In this document: piece after piece, positions 11,051 through 25,600 of the stretch
How positions within the stretch are numbered: position 1 is the first letter of the stretch
Layout of the letters: each line of letters opens with the position of its first letter
Assembly (NCBI RefSeq): GCF_000524195.1
Contig: NW_020170451.1
Span: forward strand, 168,370-232,369
Direction of reading: 5' to 3'
Length of the DNA stretch: 64,000 nucleotides
DNA from: Echinococcus granulosus
Taxonomy: Eukaryota; Platyhelminthes; Cestoda; Cyclophyllidea; Taeniidae
Notes under the pieces: generated by a model
Seen by the model: only the letters and a program-made list of their open reading frames with translations
What the model was told of the DNA's origin: nothing
The model's database searches: none
Made by a program: the position numbers and the translations under genes

Positions 11051-13684
11051 GACTCGATTGGCTGCATCAAAACTCCATTCCTATTAAACTTTTCAAAACC
11101 AAATTTGACAAATATGTTACCACTTTTTTACGAATCTGCAGGCGCAACATTGTGTTAACCAATGCTTATTAACCCACATCGATAACAAAACCGTGGCTTA
11201 ATCGATCACCATGCAACGCATGCATATCTCTACTTATTTTTGCAAAAAATTGCAAAATGTGGTGCTGCCAACCAATTCTGAAGCAACTGTGGCGGAACGG
11301 TAGTCCCCAAGGTGCGCGTCGGAATTTCTCCATTTAATCCAGCGAAAGGATACCTTAATAGACGTCGGGTAGTATTTAAGTCAACCAATTTTTTGGCAAT
11401 ATGTAATACTTATGTTGTTTTAATGTGCCTTTCAGGGAGGAGGCAATCAGGAAATTCGGACCTCGTAACCGGATTGTCCTCTCCCTTACTTAGTGACTGC
11501 GGCTCCCCTCCTTCTTGAATATTGTATTTTCCCTATCCATCTTGTCACCTTTAGTAAAGATGTCCAAAGCGAATCAATTGGGCTTGTCTAGGAACGCTAG
11601 GAATTGGGAAGCGGAGACCGAGGAGCCTCGCTCCACAAATATTTAAGATTGAACTTATTAGCATAAGACAGCTGAAGCGTTTGTGGCTTGGTCTCACAGC
11701 CTCGACGCCCGACCACAAATAAAGAATGAAGTTTTGTTGCCTAAAACGCTAAGGATGGCTTGTGCCACCTATTGGAAATTGTGTTTACATTTAATTGTGA
11801 TTATTACTGAGTAAAAATAGCATTGCTATTATTATTAGTGCATATATCACATCACCTGCTGTGCTGTCCAATTAAATTGCACTAATTAACTGCAACCCAT
11901 TGATCCAAATGGCTTTGCTTTGCTCACATAAGTGACGTTCATGATATTTTAGAGGTTTTCTAGTAAGCTTTGTCAGACTAACCAACACCTAAATGTTCCC
12001 CTACTAAAAAACAGGATTCTGCCCTAGCAAAAATAATAAAATAAATTGTAGAAACCGCTTGAGTGCCACTTGTTTTTAAGTTTGCTTTTTGCGAAATGAG
12101 ATAAATAGTGTTGTTTTATTATATGATTTTCACATGTTCGGCCTTGAATCTACAAACTCCTAAATCATTATTTAATGAGACCGAGTTTTCTCCCTGTGTG
12201 GTTGGCTAATCTCACCACCGGTTCGGATTTGGCATAGCTGCTAAGTTTTCCTTGGCACATGTGGTGTAGTCTCTTTTGTTATGTCATTGCGGACATCACT
12301 CCCTCGATTCGTTTAAAAACTACTTATCTCGTGCGAGGTGATTCATACGTGCACTTTTATTGATATTTTGCCATGATTGCATTACAGTTCTCGTTGATGT
12401 GCGCCCACTCTTGCACAAATGACTACCTAATTTACCCATAGTTGATATTGTTGGGACAGAGGCCATTTCCACACATTATGCATGAATGTGTCTTTATGCG
12501 CTTACGGGTTGATTTTAAATAATGTTGGTCTTGTGTGGATGTTATGGTTCAATTTAAGTGACAAAATAGAGGCATTTCAGTTACCTGACCAGACTTCTGT
12601 TTTTGTTTAACGAATATATTCCCTATGGAAATTCCGCCACTCCATGACACGTGCATTTGAGAATTCAGGTACCTAGACTTGATTTTTCGGGTGTGAGGAA
12701 TCCAGTAATTTTATTTTCATCTTTATTTTAAAAGCGTTTATTTAACACTTGATACTTATTGCCACCCACGCTATTTTACTCCACTCACTCAAAATGTTAT
12801 TTGTTATACAAAAACTCGCTTGCTGACTTTCCTGTATTTTGAAACCATTTTATAGTAGTAAATAAAAATTAAATCATCCTTGCATGTATGAGTTTCTACT
12901 TTAACTGTTTGTAATGTTTGCCTCACTTCAGTAGTTTGTTGCCGTTACTGCAAGTGTATCGTACTTAAAGGATAGCTTCTAAGAACACAAACCTTTAATT
13001 TAGTGAATCTCAAAATCATATTTTGCCGCAACATTATCGATATGCTTTTTGTTTACTTTCTCAAAATACACAAGTGAATGTCCGTACTTCTCTGTTCGAA
13101 AGATATGGGGTTCTTTGAGAAAACCAAGCGCAAACATGTATATTCCGGGAGTCTGACTCTGATTCTTTCTGCAACGTTGAAATTTGTTATTTCATGGTGT
13201 TAGTCGTGTATAGATTTGTATGTTTTTTTTTAAATTTACGTTTGAAATTCGCTGTTCGTAAAAGATCTGTTTTAATTTCTCTAAAGCTTTGAAAATTGAC
13301 AGCGAGTTCCTAAATATCGATAGAAACTATTTTCTATTCTATGTATTTCCGGCCGACATGAGCAGTTCCTGCTTCTAAGATGAGATCAAATTCTCCTCCA
13401 ATCAATACTATAAACTATTTATCCTCTGCTCCCATGTATTTTTCGTCAAATGTGTTTATAAAGGCTCGAAAAATGCAGTCACATGTCAAAAATACTACGG
13501 TATCTCGCAGTGTCATTTCAAATACTTGAGCAAATGGGTTTATTACTTTGTAAATGATGTTTGGGAAGATGACGTTTGCTCACTCACATGCTTCTATTCT
13601 GCGTTTCTATCGCGCTTTCTCTACGTTGAGTTTATCTGTTTCTCTCTCCGAATAGGGGTATAGTTCTATCGAACCGATATTAGA
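11051..13684. other. Intergenic region before ACAP
   Basis: Presumably holds the promoter and any 5' UTR exons of the downstream ACAP gene. No coding exon, RNA gene or TRIM copy could be recognised. Short ORFs such as 11312-11518 have no family resemblance I know. Confidence 0.5.
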
Positions 13685-16600
13685 ATGACGTCAGCATATA
13701 TCACGATGGGAGTGAATGGCAAAGAGTTATGGAGTTCTTTGAATTTTATGGAGAGTCTTCGTTTCTCTCCCATATTCCGACTGGCCCTCCGAACAAGTGA
13801 AGCCGAGGTGGATCTCTTGCAAGCCCGTTACAAAGAGGCAGCCGAAATGTTTACTCGCACATCAAAGGTAATTCTTTACACCTGCTTATCCTTACCTGCA
13901 TTATCAAATAGTAATCGCTTATTTTTCGAAACTAATAGGCTGGAGAGGCATTTGCCGATGCTCTTAATGGTCTGAGTCGTTGTTTAAACAACCTCGTGAC
14001 ACCGAGTCCCAATCTTCCAATCAGTATTGATCGTGAGGCGGAGGTTCAAGGCATAATTCGATCTATCTACACCTTTTCCAACCTCGTTGCCGACTTCTCC
14101 TCTCGCCTCACACAACCCAGCTACGTGCTGTTCCAGGCTGGCATTAAACTGGATGAGCTGCACCAGGCACGCAAAGAATTCCAACGCGCCAACGAACAAG
14201 TTGACGTGGCTGTAAACAAGTCTGCTGGTGTTTCACGTAGTCGCACTTCAGATGCTGAAGAGGCGGACACTACACTGTTGGACGCTCGTGCTGCTTACGC
14301 ACGAGTCTCTGAAAGCTACCTCTCACTTCTCCGAAATGTCCTTTGTCCTGTTCGACTATCCACCGTCCTCCGAGCCACGATCAGCACCTTCGAGATCCAG
14401 CAAAACTACTCCAATGGTGTGGCTTTACTTTCTCAATCCGACGATTGTGTCTCGGCGCTGAGAAACTCAATCTCTACCTACGATGCAGAGATCTCCAATA
14501 AACCTAAATTCATTACAAATGGTGTATCCCCAGCGCCTCCGTCAGATCAGAGCGTCCGCTATGAGGGATACCTCTTCAAACGCAGCAAGAAGAAACGATG
14601 GAAGACTTGGATTCGACGATGGTTCAGGGTGAAGGATAATCAATTGATCTACTTCTCCTCCCTCTCGGACACTTACACTAGCATTACGTGGAAGGTTCTG
14701 GAACCCGATTTACGTCTATGCACCGCAAAGGCTATTTCTTCGAATTTTGGCAGTGGAGAGCCCCTCATGGTGTCCTCGTCAGTCACCAACATTACCGAGC
14801 GTCGATTTGTGTTTGAGTTAATTTCACCCACAGGAAAGGTGCATTACTTGCAGGCGGAGTCCTCTGAGGCTATGGAGAAGTGGGTGACAGTGCTCCGTAC
14901 TGGCCTTTTGAATTCTGCCACCAATGGAGAGGCACGAGCGTCGAATGCACTGACCGCCCCGTCTCTGACTGGCTCGAGAGACAGCTTGCGAAGTCTCAGT
15001 GGTGCTCTACTGCTTGACGAACCACCAACAGCCGGTAATCGCTCATGTGCTGACTGCCTCACCACTAACGATGTCAAATGGGCGTCTACAAATTTGGGCG
15101 TCACGCTGTGCACGGACTGTGCTGCCTGTCATCGAAGTCTTGGAGTTCATATATCTAAGGTGATTGATCTAAGACATTGATTTTGACAACAATCCTGCAG
15201 ACCGTAGGGGTTTTATTAGTTCTTTTTTACCTAGTCAGGCATTTTTGAAAGTTAAAGTTCAATCTTAGGGCGTACAATACATCACATCATTTTGTTTCTT
15301 CTATTTGGTATCATCGATTTGATTAAATTTTCTCGCGTAACTGATTTGTTCACAATTATAATGTCGCAGTCACTGGCTTGTACTAGTATTTTAGCTAAAA
15401 ATTGATCCACCCACGTTTTGTTTGTGTTGTGTGGTAGCTGATTTTTCATCGCTGTCAGTACATGACTGTCACTACGACCCCACTCGTGTAAACTATTCAT
15501 GTTTACTGAGTGACTATTTTTCTGGCGTTGGTAGTAGGATGTGGTAGAATGGGAATGAACTAGCTCTTATAATGCAATATTAGCTGTTTCAATTTTATTT
15601 GATTTGTGTTTTGAAGGTTCTGATCTGCACAAGTTTACAGCTGTCGGTACCATTGGCATTTCATGGATTCATTCACGCGGGATTGTTTCATGCTAAAAAC
15701 TAAGTTGCTTTTGAATCAAAGGCAAGTTGGAAATGTTGTAGCGAGGGCAATTATTGAACATTAATCAGCACCGTAGCATCATAAGGGCGCTGTATGCAGG
15801 CATCGGTGTGAGTTCACCAGTCTGGTTAGCTGGAACCACGTGATTCCACGCTTTTGTACCTTGCACAAAAGCGTAATGCGCTCAATTACGTATTGTAATT
15901 ATTAATTGCTTGTCATTAGAGCTCCGAGTAAGACACTTTATAACACTTATCTAAAGCAGAGTTTACTTTCGTAAATCCCCTCTTTTTCAATCCCTACGCA
16001 CTCCAGGATTCGCCCTTACCTCAATCTTACTGCTATTGTCAAGGCGGCTGAATACTACGCGTTTTGCTCCTATTGTTAAGCAAAATCATTTGGTTCCGTT
16101 TCATAACGGGTAGGGCTTCTTTTTAGTATATTTAGAAGATGTTAATTTTCGCGACTTTACATTTGTTATACGCTTCATTAAAGCTTCCTGAAAATAATTA
16201 GGCTCTTACAAAGTTGCGAAGACTACACTTAACCTCGGTGTTTTTGCTGGTGAAGCTTCATCATTGAGCATTCTTATAAATTTTTAACAAGTCGAACATA
16301 CTTATTTCTTACTGATTTGTGGGCTGACGTATTCCCCTTCGACGATTTTACGCATTATCTCTGCAAAGCTCATTTAAATTTTAAATTTCCTGCAACTTAC
16401 GGTTTGATTGTCGTACTATATGTCACCATAACTGCGAGCGAAATTCGGGGCAATATCTTGAGTAAAATCGCTACTTTGTAATTTTGTTTTGTGCAACCGA
16501 GGAACAGAAGTCGTGTTGTACCGCCGCCACGATAGATTTTTTATGGCGACTTCACACAAGAGCTAATGCTACATTTTTGGTGCCTTTTGAAAATATGGAT

Positions 16601-19600
16601 GAATCAAGTCCAGAGTAGGGGGCAAAATACATTACGATGTAATCATCTAACTTATTTGTTCTAGTTGATCTATTCATGATAGTATAGCATGAATTCATTA
16701 AAGAATTGACTGATTGGACGATAGTGCCCTCATAGTGCATTATTTTTCGCCGCAGGTGCGTTCACTGACACTGGATAACTGGGAGCCAGAGCTGTTGGAG
16801 GTGATGCGTAACCTTGGCAACAATTTGGTGGCCAACGTTTACGAGTCCAACCTACCCCCGCCTTCCGCACCGTCATCACCATCGGGAGCGTCAACACTGC
16901 CGCGTCGGCCTCAAGAGGGCGAGTTGAACGCGCAGTTGCGACGTACGTGGGTGGAGGCGAAGTGGGTGCGGCGTTTGTTCGTGCGCTCCTTTGTGCAGCC
17001 TAGTACCACAATGTGGCTCCTTGACCTCTACCGCAGCTGGCTCCTACAGGCGCACTCCCGTCGAGCCTCCCGTCCCCACAACTCGCCACCGGGGTTCAGA
17101 ACTGCTGTCGTCGCCATTCTCACCACTCCTTCTGTCACAATCTCCGGTCCTGTCACCTCTGGCTCAAGGATCATGCGGATGCACCATCCTCGCCTCATCG
17201 ACCGACGACGCTTCTCTACTGTTGTTCGGGGCTCCACTGCCCGCGCCCAAGTCACTCTCGGTATGTCTTCCCCTGTCCCGATAGTGCGCTTTGGTTAGTT
17301 TCTACACAAGTATCTAACATTAGCCTATAGTAGGTGCTCGTCTTGATTTGTACTTTGCATTCAGCCAGTAGTTTGCCTTTGTATCGTAAAGAACTCTTCT
17401 CGTTGCTGAGTACTAGATACCACTCTTACCACTCCATCCATTAGTTGTATTTTCATTGTTAGCTCTTTGGATTTGTTAGTATTTCAATAGCATCAGCAGA
17501 TTGGTGAAAATAGTTACATGTACCCATACTCATCACTCTTGCGGCATCCTTCTACCCTTCCAACTTCTTTGGCCTGGTATTCGGTTACACAAAGTCGTTA
17601 CGATCCCATGGTCAATTTCACCCACATTTCAAGGTTACTACAAAGAAATTTACGATAGAAATAATAGAATGATTTTTACTATAAGCAAATCAATGGATTG
17701 GATCAACACAATGGTGTACATGCATTGTGACCTTCAGTCCGTCTCACCTCCACTATTTTGCTTCGTGATCTAAGCTTTCTGTTTGGTTATTGGGTGACTT
17801 TATCACGCTACTCCCCTTAATGTTGATTGCCCACTGAGATTTCGTTATTCTATTCTGGTAATTTATTACACTCGTTAGTAATTGGTTTAATATTACATGG
17901 AAATAAACCGATAAGTTCGTTGTATACCATTACTCATACCCCTTAGGTGGAATTAAGATTGGCATATTTTACTTGAAAATCCCCAGCATCAGATTGCGTG
18001 GTTTCTGTAGTTTCAGTACTGCCAAGTGGAATGAGATAAATGCATCTTTTTTAACCGTCGAAATTTAAAACTGCTCTTTCCTTTAGTCTTCAGTGATTGA
18101 TCCCTTTTGCAAATTCGTAACTCAAAGTACATCTTAGAAAATTACTACCTTTTCCGACCTTGCATTGAAATAACATTCTTTATCGTGTTTCATTGGGTCA
18201 TTCCAGGTACTAAAAAATGTTAATTTCTAACTAACTACTATTTTTCAGAGAAAAATCCTGTTCACGAAGTGGATGCCCCATTTACATTCTATTGGCACCC
18301 GATAGGTCGATTGCTGCAGTTAAAAAAACGAACCAAAATTACCAATTTTTCAATCAATCAGTATATTCCCATAATTACTTTTGACACCCTAGGAAATAAC
18401 CATATTCGGGCGATTCCTCCTCAAAATAGTCTAGGTGATGCTTGCACTCATTTGCCATTACTTAAGTGAGACGCGGATTTCAGCTCAATTATTCTCTGAA
18501 GAAATAACTGGTGCTGATACTGCATCGTTTAGCTCTTGCTTCCACTATCTCTAACAACTAACAATCGCACCCGCAGACACACTGTGCGCACATCTAGACT
18601 CGGTAGTGTTCGGAGAGCCGCGCTCCTCGCCGTCATCGCCGACGGAGAGCGTGCGGGAGAAGACAGCAGCACGCCTTGTGCTGGTGGCGGGCGCTCGCCT
18701 CGGTTGCGCCCCGCTCATCCTCGCCGGTCTAGCACGCGGCGCCTCACCCAACGCCCTATCCGTCGCTACCGAATGGGCTCGCATTTACCGACTGCCCCAA
18801 CCTTCCGACGGTGATCCTCTCGGTGCCCTCACTCCACCCCTCATCTCCGCCGTTACTGGCGGACGCATAGCTGCTTGTGAACTCCTCCTTACTAACGGGG
18901 CTGATGTAAGCTTTCCCTCACCCTCATTCTCTCAATGCTCCTGCTGTCGCTTTTGCGATGTGAAACACGTGGAAACGCCTCGGAAATAGACCGCCTCAGC
19001 TGTAGAAACGCGAGACAGAGCTGCTATCGTTAAATTCCACTAGTAGGGTGCGGCACTGGTTTTTAATTTATAATTTGTGTTTCATCTTCGTTTTATCAAA
19101 TGTTCACGCTACCTGTTGTCTCTGTTGCAATGACTAATTTATGCCAGTTTTAAAGATCGATTTGTAGTTGTCAAAACCATTTATACGAATTCAACATGGA
19201 GCTTTGTATCTACCGCCTCGGCTGCTATGGAAATTCGTGAGTAACTTTCTGTTTGTTTTACTTGGTAAACCTTTTGGCACCAAAAATTTCCCAAGTTCGG
19301 GAAATATGACAGTCAAATTGTCATTTATTACTGCTGAAATAAATGGAACCGCTACCGCTTTGCACGCATGCTAGCGCCCTGAGGCGCAGTTGTATCTTTG
19401 TGAATTCATTGTGAAATACGACCCCATAAGCCTGGTGTTTGCCTGTTGCAGGACCTCAGTGTTTTTACAATCCCAATTCCAATCTGGGCACCGTTTTGTG
19501 CCTAATAGTTTCATTAAAGTAGATGCTCTGTGATCTCCAAGTGGTTTGGTTCTCAGTGGTTCGTGTGCAAAGCAGCCAATCACTTTTAATGTGATTAAAA

Positions 19601-22600
19601 TGCTACTAGTCTCTTCCTTGTTTCTGACTCTAGTGGATTACTTGGAAACTTCATGTATGGCGTTCTCAAAGGCGATTCCTTCCAAGGGTCAAGTTTTTGG
19701 TGTTTTCTCACTACTAGACCTTTGCATACTCTCCCCCACCTGGTTAATGCAATTGCTTTGGACTTGTATTTTTCCGGCAATATCTTTCTTTTCTAGCGCT
19801 ACGTCAAGTCTCAAATGTTCATATTTACTTATTTTTTGAATCCCTACACTTGCTTTAACATCACAATCTGATACTCTTAAAGCAATCCTGGTATAGATAG
19901 CGAAATACCGGAAATAACTTTCCAACTTTCCCTTCAATTTCTCCCAATACCTGCCTAGGGGAAGCCTTTCCATGACCCCCTTCCGTCGAATACTCAAAAG
20001 CTTTTTATTTTCTGATTACTTGGGTCAACTTACTTCGGTTTGCGAATTCCTTGATATACTTGATCTTTGAGGATTTGCGAATGTGCTGAATTCATATTAA
20101 CCCTGATGTTCGTGAGTTATTGCATTATTTGAAAGAGTTTTGTTTCACTTCTAGAACCTTGGAGGATAAACTCACGAACCCGTCATAAAGAGTTGGTGTT
20201 ATTTTCTTTTAACCAATCATTTTCCTGGGATAAAGCGTACAAATAATCTCACAGATGATGCTAACATAGCACTACTACTTTGCCCTATTTTACCCATCCT
20301 ATCGATTTTGAGGATTTCCACCAGCGTTACCTTGTAATGCTTCATCACGTGTCTTTCTTCATTTTTGCCAACCTCATCATCATGGGAATTTGTTAGAATG
20401 ACTCAAAGTTCAATGCTTATGCCGTGAAACGCAATGGCAATAGTTACTGGTTTAAGTGACTGGTTTTTTATTTTCTTTTGCCATGACTAATTGTTCATTC
20501 CCAAGAGCTTTTCAATGCATCATTTTCATTAGATTTCAGTCGCTTCCCGCTCTGAGTTCCCGCCTCTTCCTGGGGAAGTTGAGTTTATTTACTAAATACT
20601 GCTGCCTTTCCCTGCTGACATTGATGTGAAGCTCGTTTAATGATCCGGACTTTCAATGCGAATTGCCTGACCAGTAATTTTTAAGTTTTAGAATTCAAGC
20701 ATGTTATCACGCCGGCATAGCACGAGCCTTTCCATGACTTTTTTATCTTGCTTCCTTTACTAACACGTTCAATTCGGCCTAAATGAAGGCGTTTTGTTTG
20801 GTATTAGCGGGTAAAATAGTCGTTATCTCAACCCATAATTTGGTCTCGATAATGGTTGAAATTTGTTCTACCACTTGTATACGCACTGATTTCCTATACC
20901 ATCTTTCGAGACAGGGTTTTTTGTGGCTGAGTTACTTTGAGACATTATGACCTGGCGTTTTATGGTAGAAAGTTTTGTTTATACCGGCCTGACTGGGTCA
21001 TAAATTATCATTTCAATGCTTCATCCTCTCTTCTTTGCATGCAAATGATTTTTTAATACACTGACTTTATACCAAATAAGAATGAATAATTTGTAGCCAT
21101 GCAAAGGATGAAGATGTTGTGTTTGATTCCTGTGTCATCCGCTACAATCGCCTAATGACCCATTTCGGGCATTCACTCACTGCATTCCTCCTGTGGAATT
21201 TTCTTACTCACTGTAACTTTCTCACAAAATAAGTTGTGGTACGAGTGATGTGCTTGGTGGTCTGGCGATGGGTTTGTAGAATCTGAGCTACTGTATCCCT
21301 TCTTCAGTGCCTTACTCCGACCTTAGTAGTAATCTAATGGTGCGTGGATGCAGTGGAACTGTACGCCTTATTCCCGTTCGTTGGTTAACGATAGTGCAAT
21401 AGATCATGCATGTGAAGCCATCATTTTTTTCCAAAAATAGTTAAGTGATTCATCACCTTCCCTTTCCTAGCTGAACTCCCTTCGGTCTTGTTTAGTGCTG
21501 TGCTAGCACCAGAGAAAAGCAAACAATTTAATCTTCTTTGGTTTTCAACAATTATTTAAAGTTAACCTATCAAACCATCTGTGTTTAATGTTTCTACGAG
21601 TTGAGGTGTGCTTTTCAGAGCTCGGTAAACTTATCGTTTTTCTTATAAATTGGGCTTTTTAAGACAATCTTTGTCGTAAAAGGACCTGCAAAAAGGTACA
21701 TTTTAAAGGTTCACCAATGTGCACTTAAAATGCTGCTTTATCGTAGGGCAGATTCGGGTTTAGCAAAAATTTCCTCACTCAAGCCGCGCATTAGGTCGGT
21801 TGTTCTCCTTCCTCATAAAAACCATCTATTGGGGTAACGGAGATGACGATGTATTGTTAGAAAGGCACATTGGATTGGATTCCCGCCTCAGGCATCGGGA
21901 ACCCTCCGTTGGCCTTTTCACTGGAAGCATAAATGTAAATGATATCATTCCATAAAAGCAGGGTTAGTGTATCATTCAAATAGATTGCATCCATGTCACC
22001 GTAATTTTGTCCACATGTCAGCTTGTTTATGAGCGTTTCCTCTGCCAAATTGGACCTTGGTTTACATCAACAACCATTGCTGATCAGTTATGGTAACTAG
22101 CCGCAAGTTATGGTGTTTCCTTCTCCCACGAAAACTCTCCTCCACATTCTCGCTTACCCGACCGCTCGTGCGCACAAGCAGACCGTTTGCCGACACGCAA
22201 GGCTCTCAGTCTTCCTACTCCAAGCACCTTTTTCTGTGTGAAGTTAAAAAAATGGGGTCATACCCACAACTGCTGAACGTTAAGTGGCTGTAAAGCTACA
22301 CTGCCTCCAAAGGCTGGTTTGCTCACTCTGGCGGTTGTGAAATTGGCTCTATGGGTTTGATTCACTGGTCCTCCATTTGATCTTATTGGTCCTTGTCTTT
22401 GGCAAAGTAAATATAAAATCTGTACAAGCTGGACGTGAGCTATGCACCGTTTTCCGGTTAACCTGAGACACCTGCACACCCACATTTTTCGTTGAAAGTC
22501 TGCACATTCTCAAGTATCTCTTGGTTTTTCACTCCCTTGTTGATCGAATGAGGCCGTACCGATGGGGGATTCCCCCCATCGTGCTCAATGTTATCAGAAC

Positions 22601-25600
22601 TGCTGTCATTACAAGACAGTCTGACCTTTTTGCAGCCTCACTCTCTGTGGTGTTTGCGTACAGGTAGTGATCATCTCTTGTAGATCCGCCTCCTTTACCC
22701 GGTCACTGGCGGCCACAGTCAGTGGCCTAACTGACGCACGTGCGTGTGCACGCAACTTACCAAATCCTCTCTCCTGTCCCTTCTTTTCACCCTACTTCCC
22801 TTTCCACTCTATATCACCTCTGCGGGTTTTTTGTCTCGGACCCTTCTGTCAACCGTTTAGGCCACGCTGCGCTCGGCTCTGCTTTTTTTCGCGCTTAAAT
22901 TTAGCTGTCCTTATGTTACCTTTTCACATTAAGTTCGCTTGTTTTTGTCGAACTCTTCGTACTTCATGCATTTGTGTTGTTGAGTTGGCTGTCTTCTTAT
23001 CTTGAGTAGTTTTTCACCATTAGTTTTTTTGTTTAATTTAATTTTGGAAATTGAAGAGTACTAAGGAACCAAAAGACCAGCTGTCCCATTCTTTCGACAA
23101 TTCGCCTACTTCTAAGAGGCTGTCATTTTCAAACCTTTAACTGATGCCACCATGAAGTGATTTCCTCATTATACCTTTCTTTTACCTCCTGTAGATTGGT
23201 AATCTCATTTTTTGGGAGCTATATCTACGTTCATCAAGTAAACTTTTCAGTAGGCGTTCAACAAGAAAATAGATTGCGTGGTCATCACGTTCCCAGTGAT
23301 GTTGTTGCTCCCTCGTTTCTCTGCGTTTACCATTATTTCTGATTTTATGATACTGTTTGAATGAATTAATCATCATTGCCCCAAAATGCTCCACTACTCG
23401 TCACTCTCGTTGGCACCGCTACAACTCAGAGATATTGCTTTTGTTGACAGTGTTCAGCCGCATAAATCAGTCGGGAAATATCAAGGGGGAAGGCCTAGGT
23501 TACGAGGTGTTGCTCTACGCCCCATCGGCACTCTGTTGTGTTGCCGCTGTATTCCCAAGCCACCTCTCTACCCTGCACTGATATTTGTATAACGTTTGTG
23601 CGTTTATTGGTGTGGAGCTTTATGAAGTTGTGGTGTTTATGTGCTGGTGTTATTCACGTGCTATGATGGTTTGCACGTCTGAATGAACTTCTAACTCCAA
23701 CTCTAGCGAGGTTAGGTCTTTAATTTCCATTTATCCTCTAATTAACTATATCACATTCCTGTCTGCTTTTTGGTGCCTGTATAAACCATTTTTCTCTTTC
23801 CTCAGTTGCTTTTCTTCTAAGAAATGAACTGAGTGGATCTATTCGATGTCTCTTGTCAATGTTTCGAAATTATTTCATATTATGTTAAATTGGTGCTCTG
23901 AAATGAGGTTTGAGAACCTCTGACTAGTCTAATATGGTGTGTTTTTATGGTGTCAAAGGTCGTTGATCAGAGGGATATGTTAACCTTTTTGATAGGCCTT
24001 TGGAGGGTAACCACCAACGAGGACACGATCTCTCAGTTGGTACAAGTTCAAGGTGGTTTTTAGGCAAGGGACACTTCATCTCAGTGACCATTTTATGTTT
24101 GCGTAGCCTCTTCCTGCTGCTGATTCAGTGGGTTCGGCGATTGACCTCTCCTTTTTGGCTTCATGATGTTGGAAGGTTTCTACTTAGAAATGTGTTTTTT
24201 AATCCTACAATAAATCCACTCTAAGATGGTTTGCTAAACAGACATAAGTTTAACTATCTCTATTGAAGTCTAAATGCTTATGTTGGAATGGATTGTCATG
24301 GGAATTCATTCGTACCTTCGTCTTTACAGCTGGCACTAAATTTTTTCTGTTTATCAAATACTGGTGTAAAGTGATTCCGTTGCCACTGTTTTTAAATGAA
24401 TCGCGTAGATCCAACACATCTGAATGCATTAAAATATCGCAGTGGTCAAAGGTCTTTAAAATGTGTTTCTATGGAATTGAATATTCGATTTTGCTATCCT
24501 CCGATAGCGAATGTTATTACAGGAACCTTATACCATGAATTTCACTCAACTGGATAATAAATAAATCGGTTTAGGTGAATGAGCCTACCGAAAATAAATT
24601 TATTCAAACAAGAAGCTTCTTCATGCAATTTCATTGAAAGTCGTACCATTCTGCCGGAAATGGCAATGACATCAGTCTACCAACGAACAGTCCTTATGAA
24701 CCGTTCGTAATAATCCGAAAGCACATGCGTAAAAGACAACCACGGTTTTGAGGAAACCGATCTCAAAATATTCCCTCTGGTTCCTTAAGAGAAGTGATTT
24801 TGAAGAAACTGGCTTTGAAGGATATGCAGTGAATACTGTTTCTCTGGCCCATTTCTAGGATGCAAACCTATATGCATATGCACACACTTGCAGCAGTGCT
24901 TTTACCGTCTGTATTAGATAAACGCAGTGGACCAGGACGGTAGAACGGCGCTGCACCATGCCTGCAGTTTGCAGCGGGTACACCTGGTGTGCCTGTTGCT
25001 ACGTCGACAGGCCAATCAGGAAATCCGAGACAAGGACGGTCGCCGACCTATCGATGTTGCTATTGACACCGCTCACGCCGACATCGTCACTCTCCTACGG
25101 CTCCAACCCCTCCATAGTGACTCCAAGGTCAGTGGCATGTCTCTCATTTGTCTCTGCTTCCTGTAGCATTCAAGTCACCTCTGTGTTCGTCAAAGTATAC
25201 AGATAGTATTGTAGTGGCACAGCCTGAATATTTGTGCGGCATTTCTGCATAAGAGGAGGACTGATTAACAGGGCGTAATATAATTCAGTTTCTGCCCCTT
25301 TTCAACACCCTAATCATCGTACGTAGAATCGGAGGCCTAAATTAGTGGTGCAGAAGGCAATTTTAAACCCATTTCGATTAATGTAATAAATCAGATGGTT
25401 AATTGGTGATGGTTTCTGCATTTACTGTCGTTAAATTTCCCTCTTTATTAATTGCCTTCAACTGATCTCAGAAAATAGCCGTAAAAGATTACAAGCACTT
25501 TAAAAATGAATTCAACTGACAAAATTACGATAAGCTCACTGTAGTGCAGAGATAGTCTTTCAAGTCTAATGAGTTAGTAATGCATGTTCCATCCGGTGTT

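Noticed and set aside
16991..17284. Alternative plus-strand frame in ACAP exon 3 (Ser/Pro-rich)
   Set aside because: Only the frame continuing the ArfGAP domain reaches the donor at 17261 in the phase needed by the exon at 18577.
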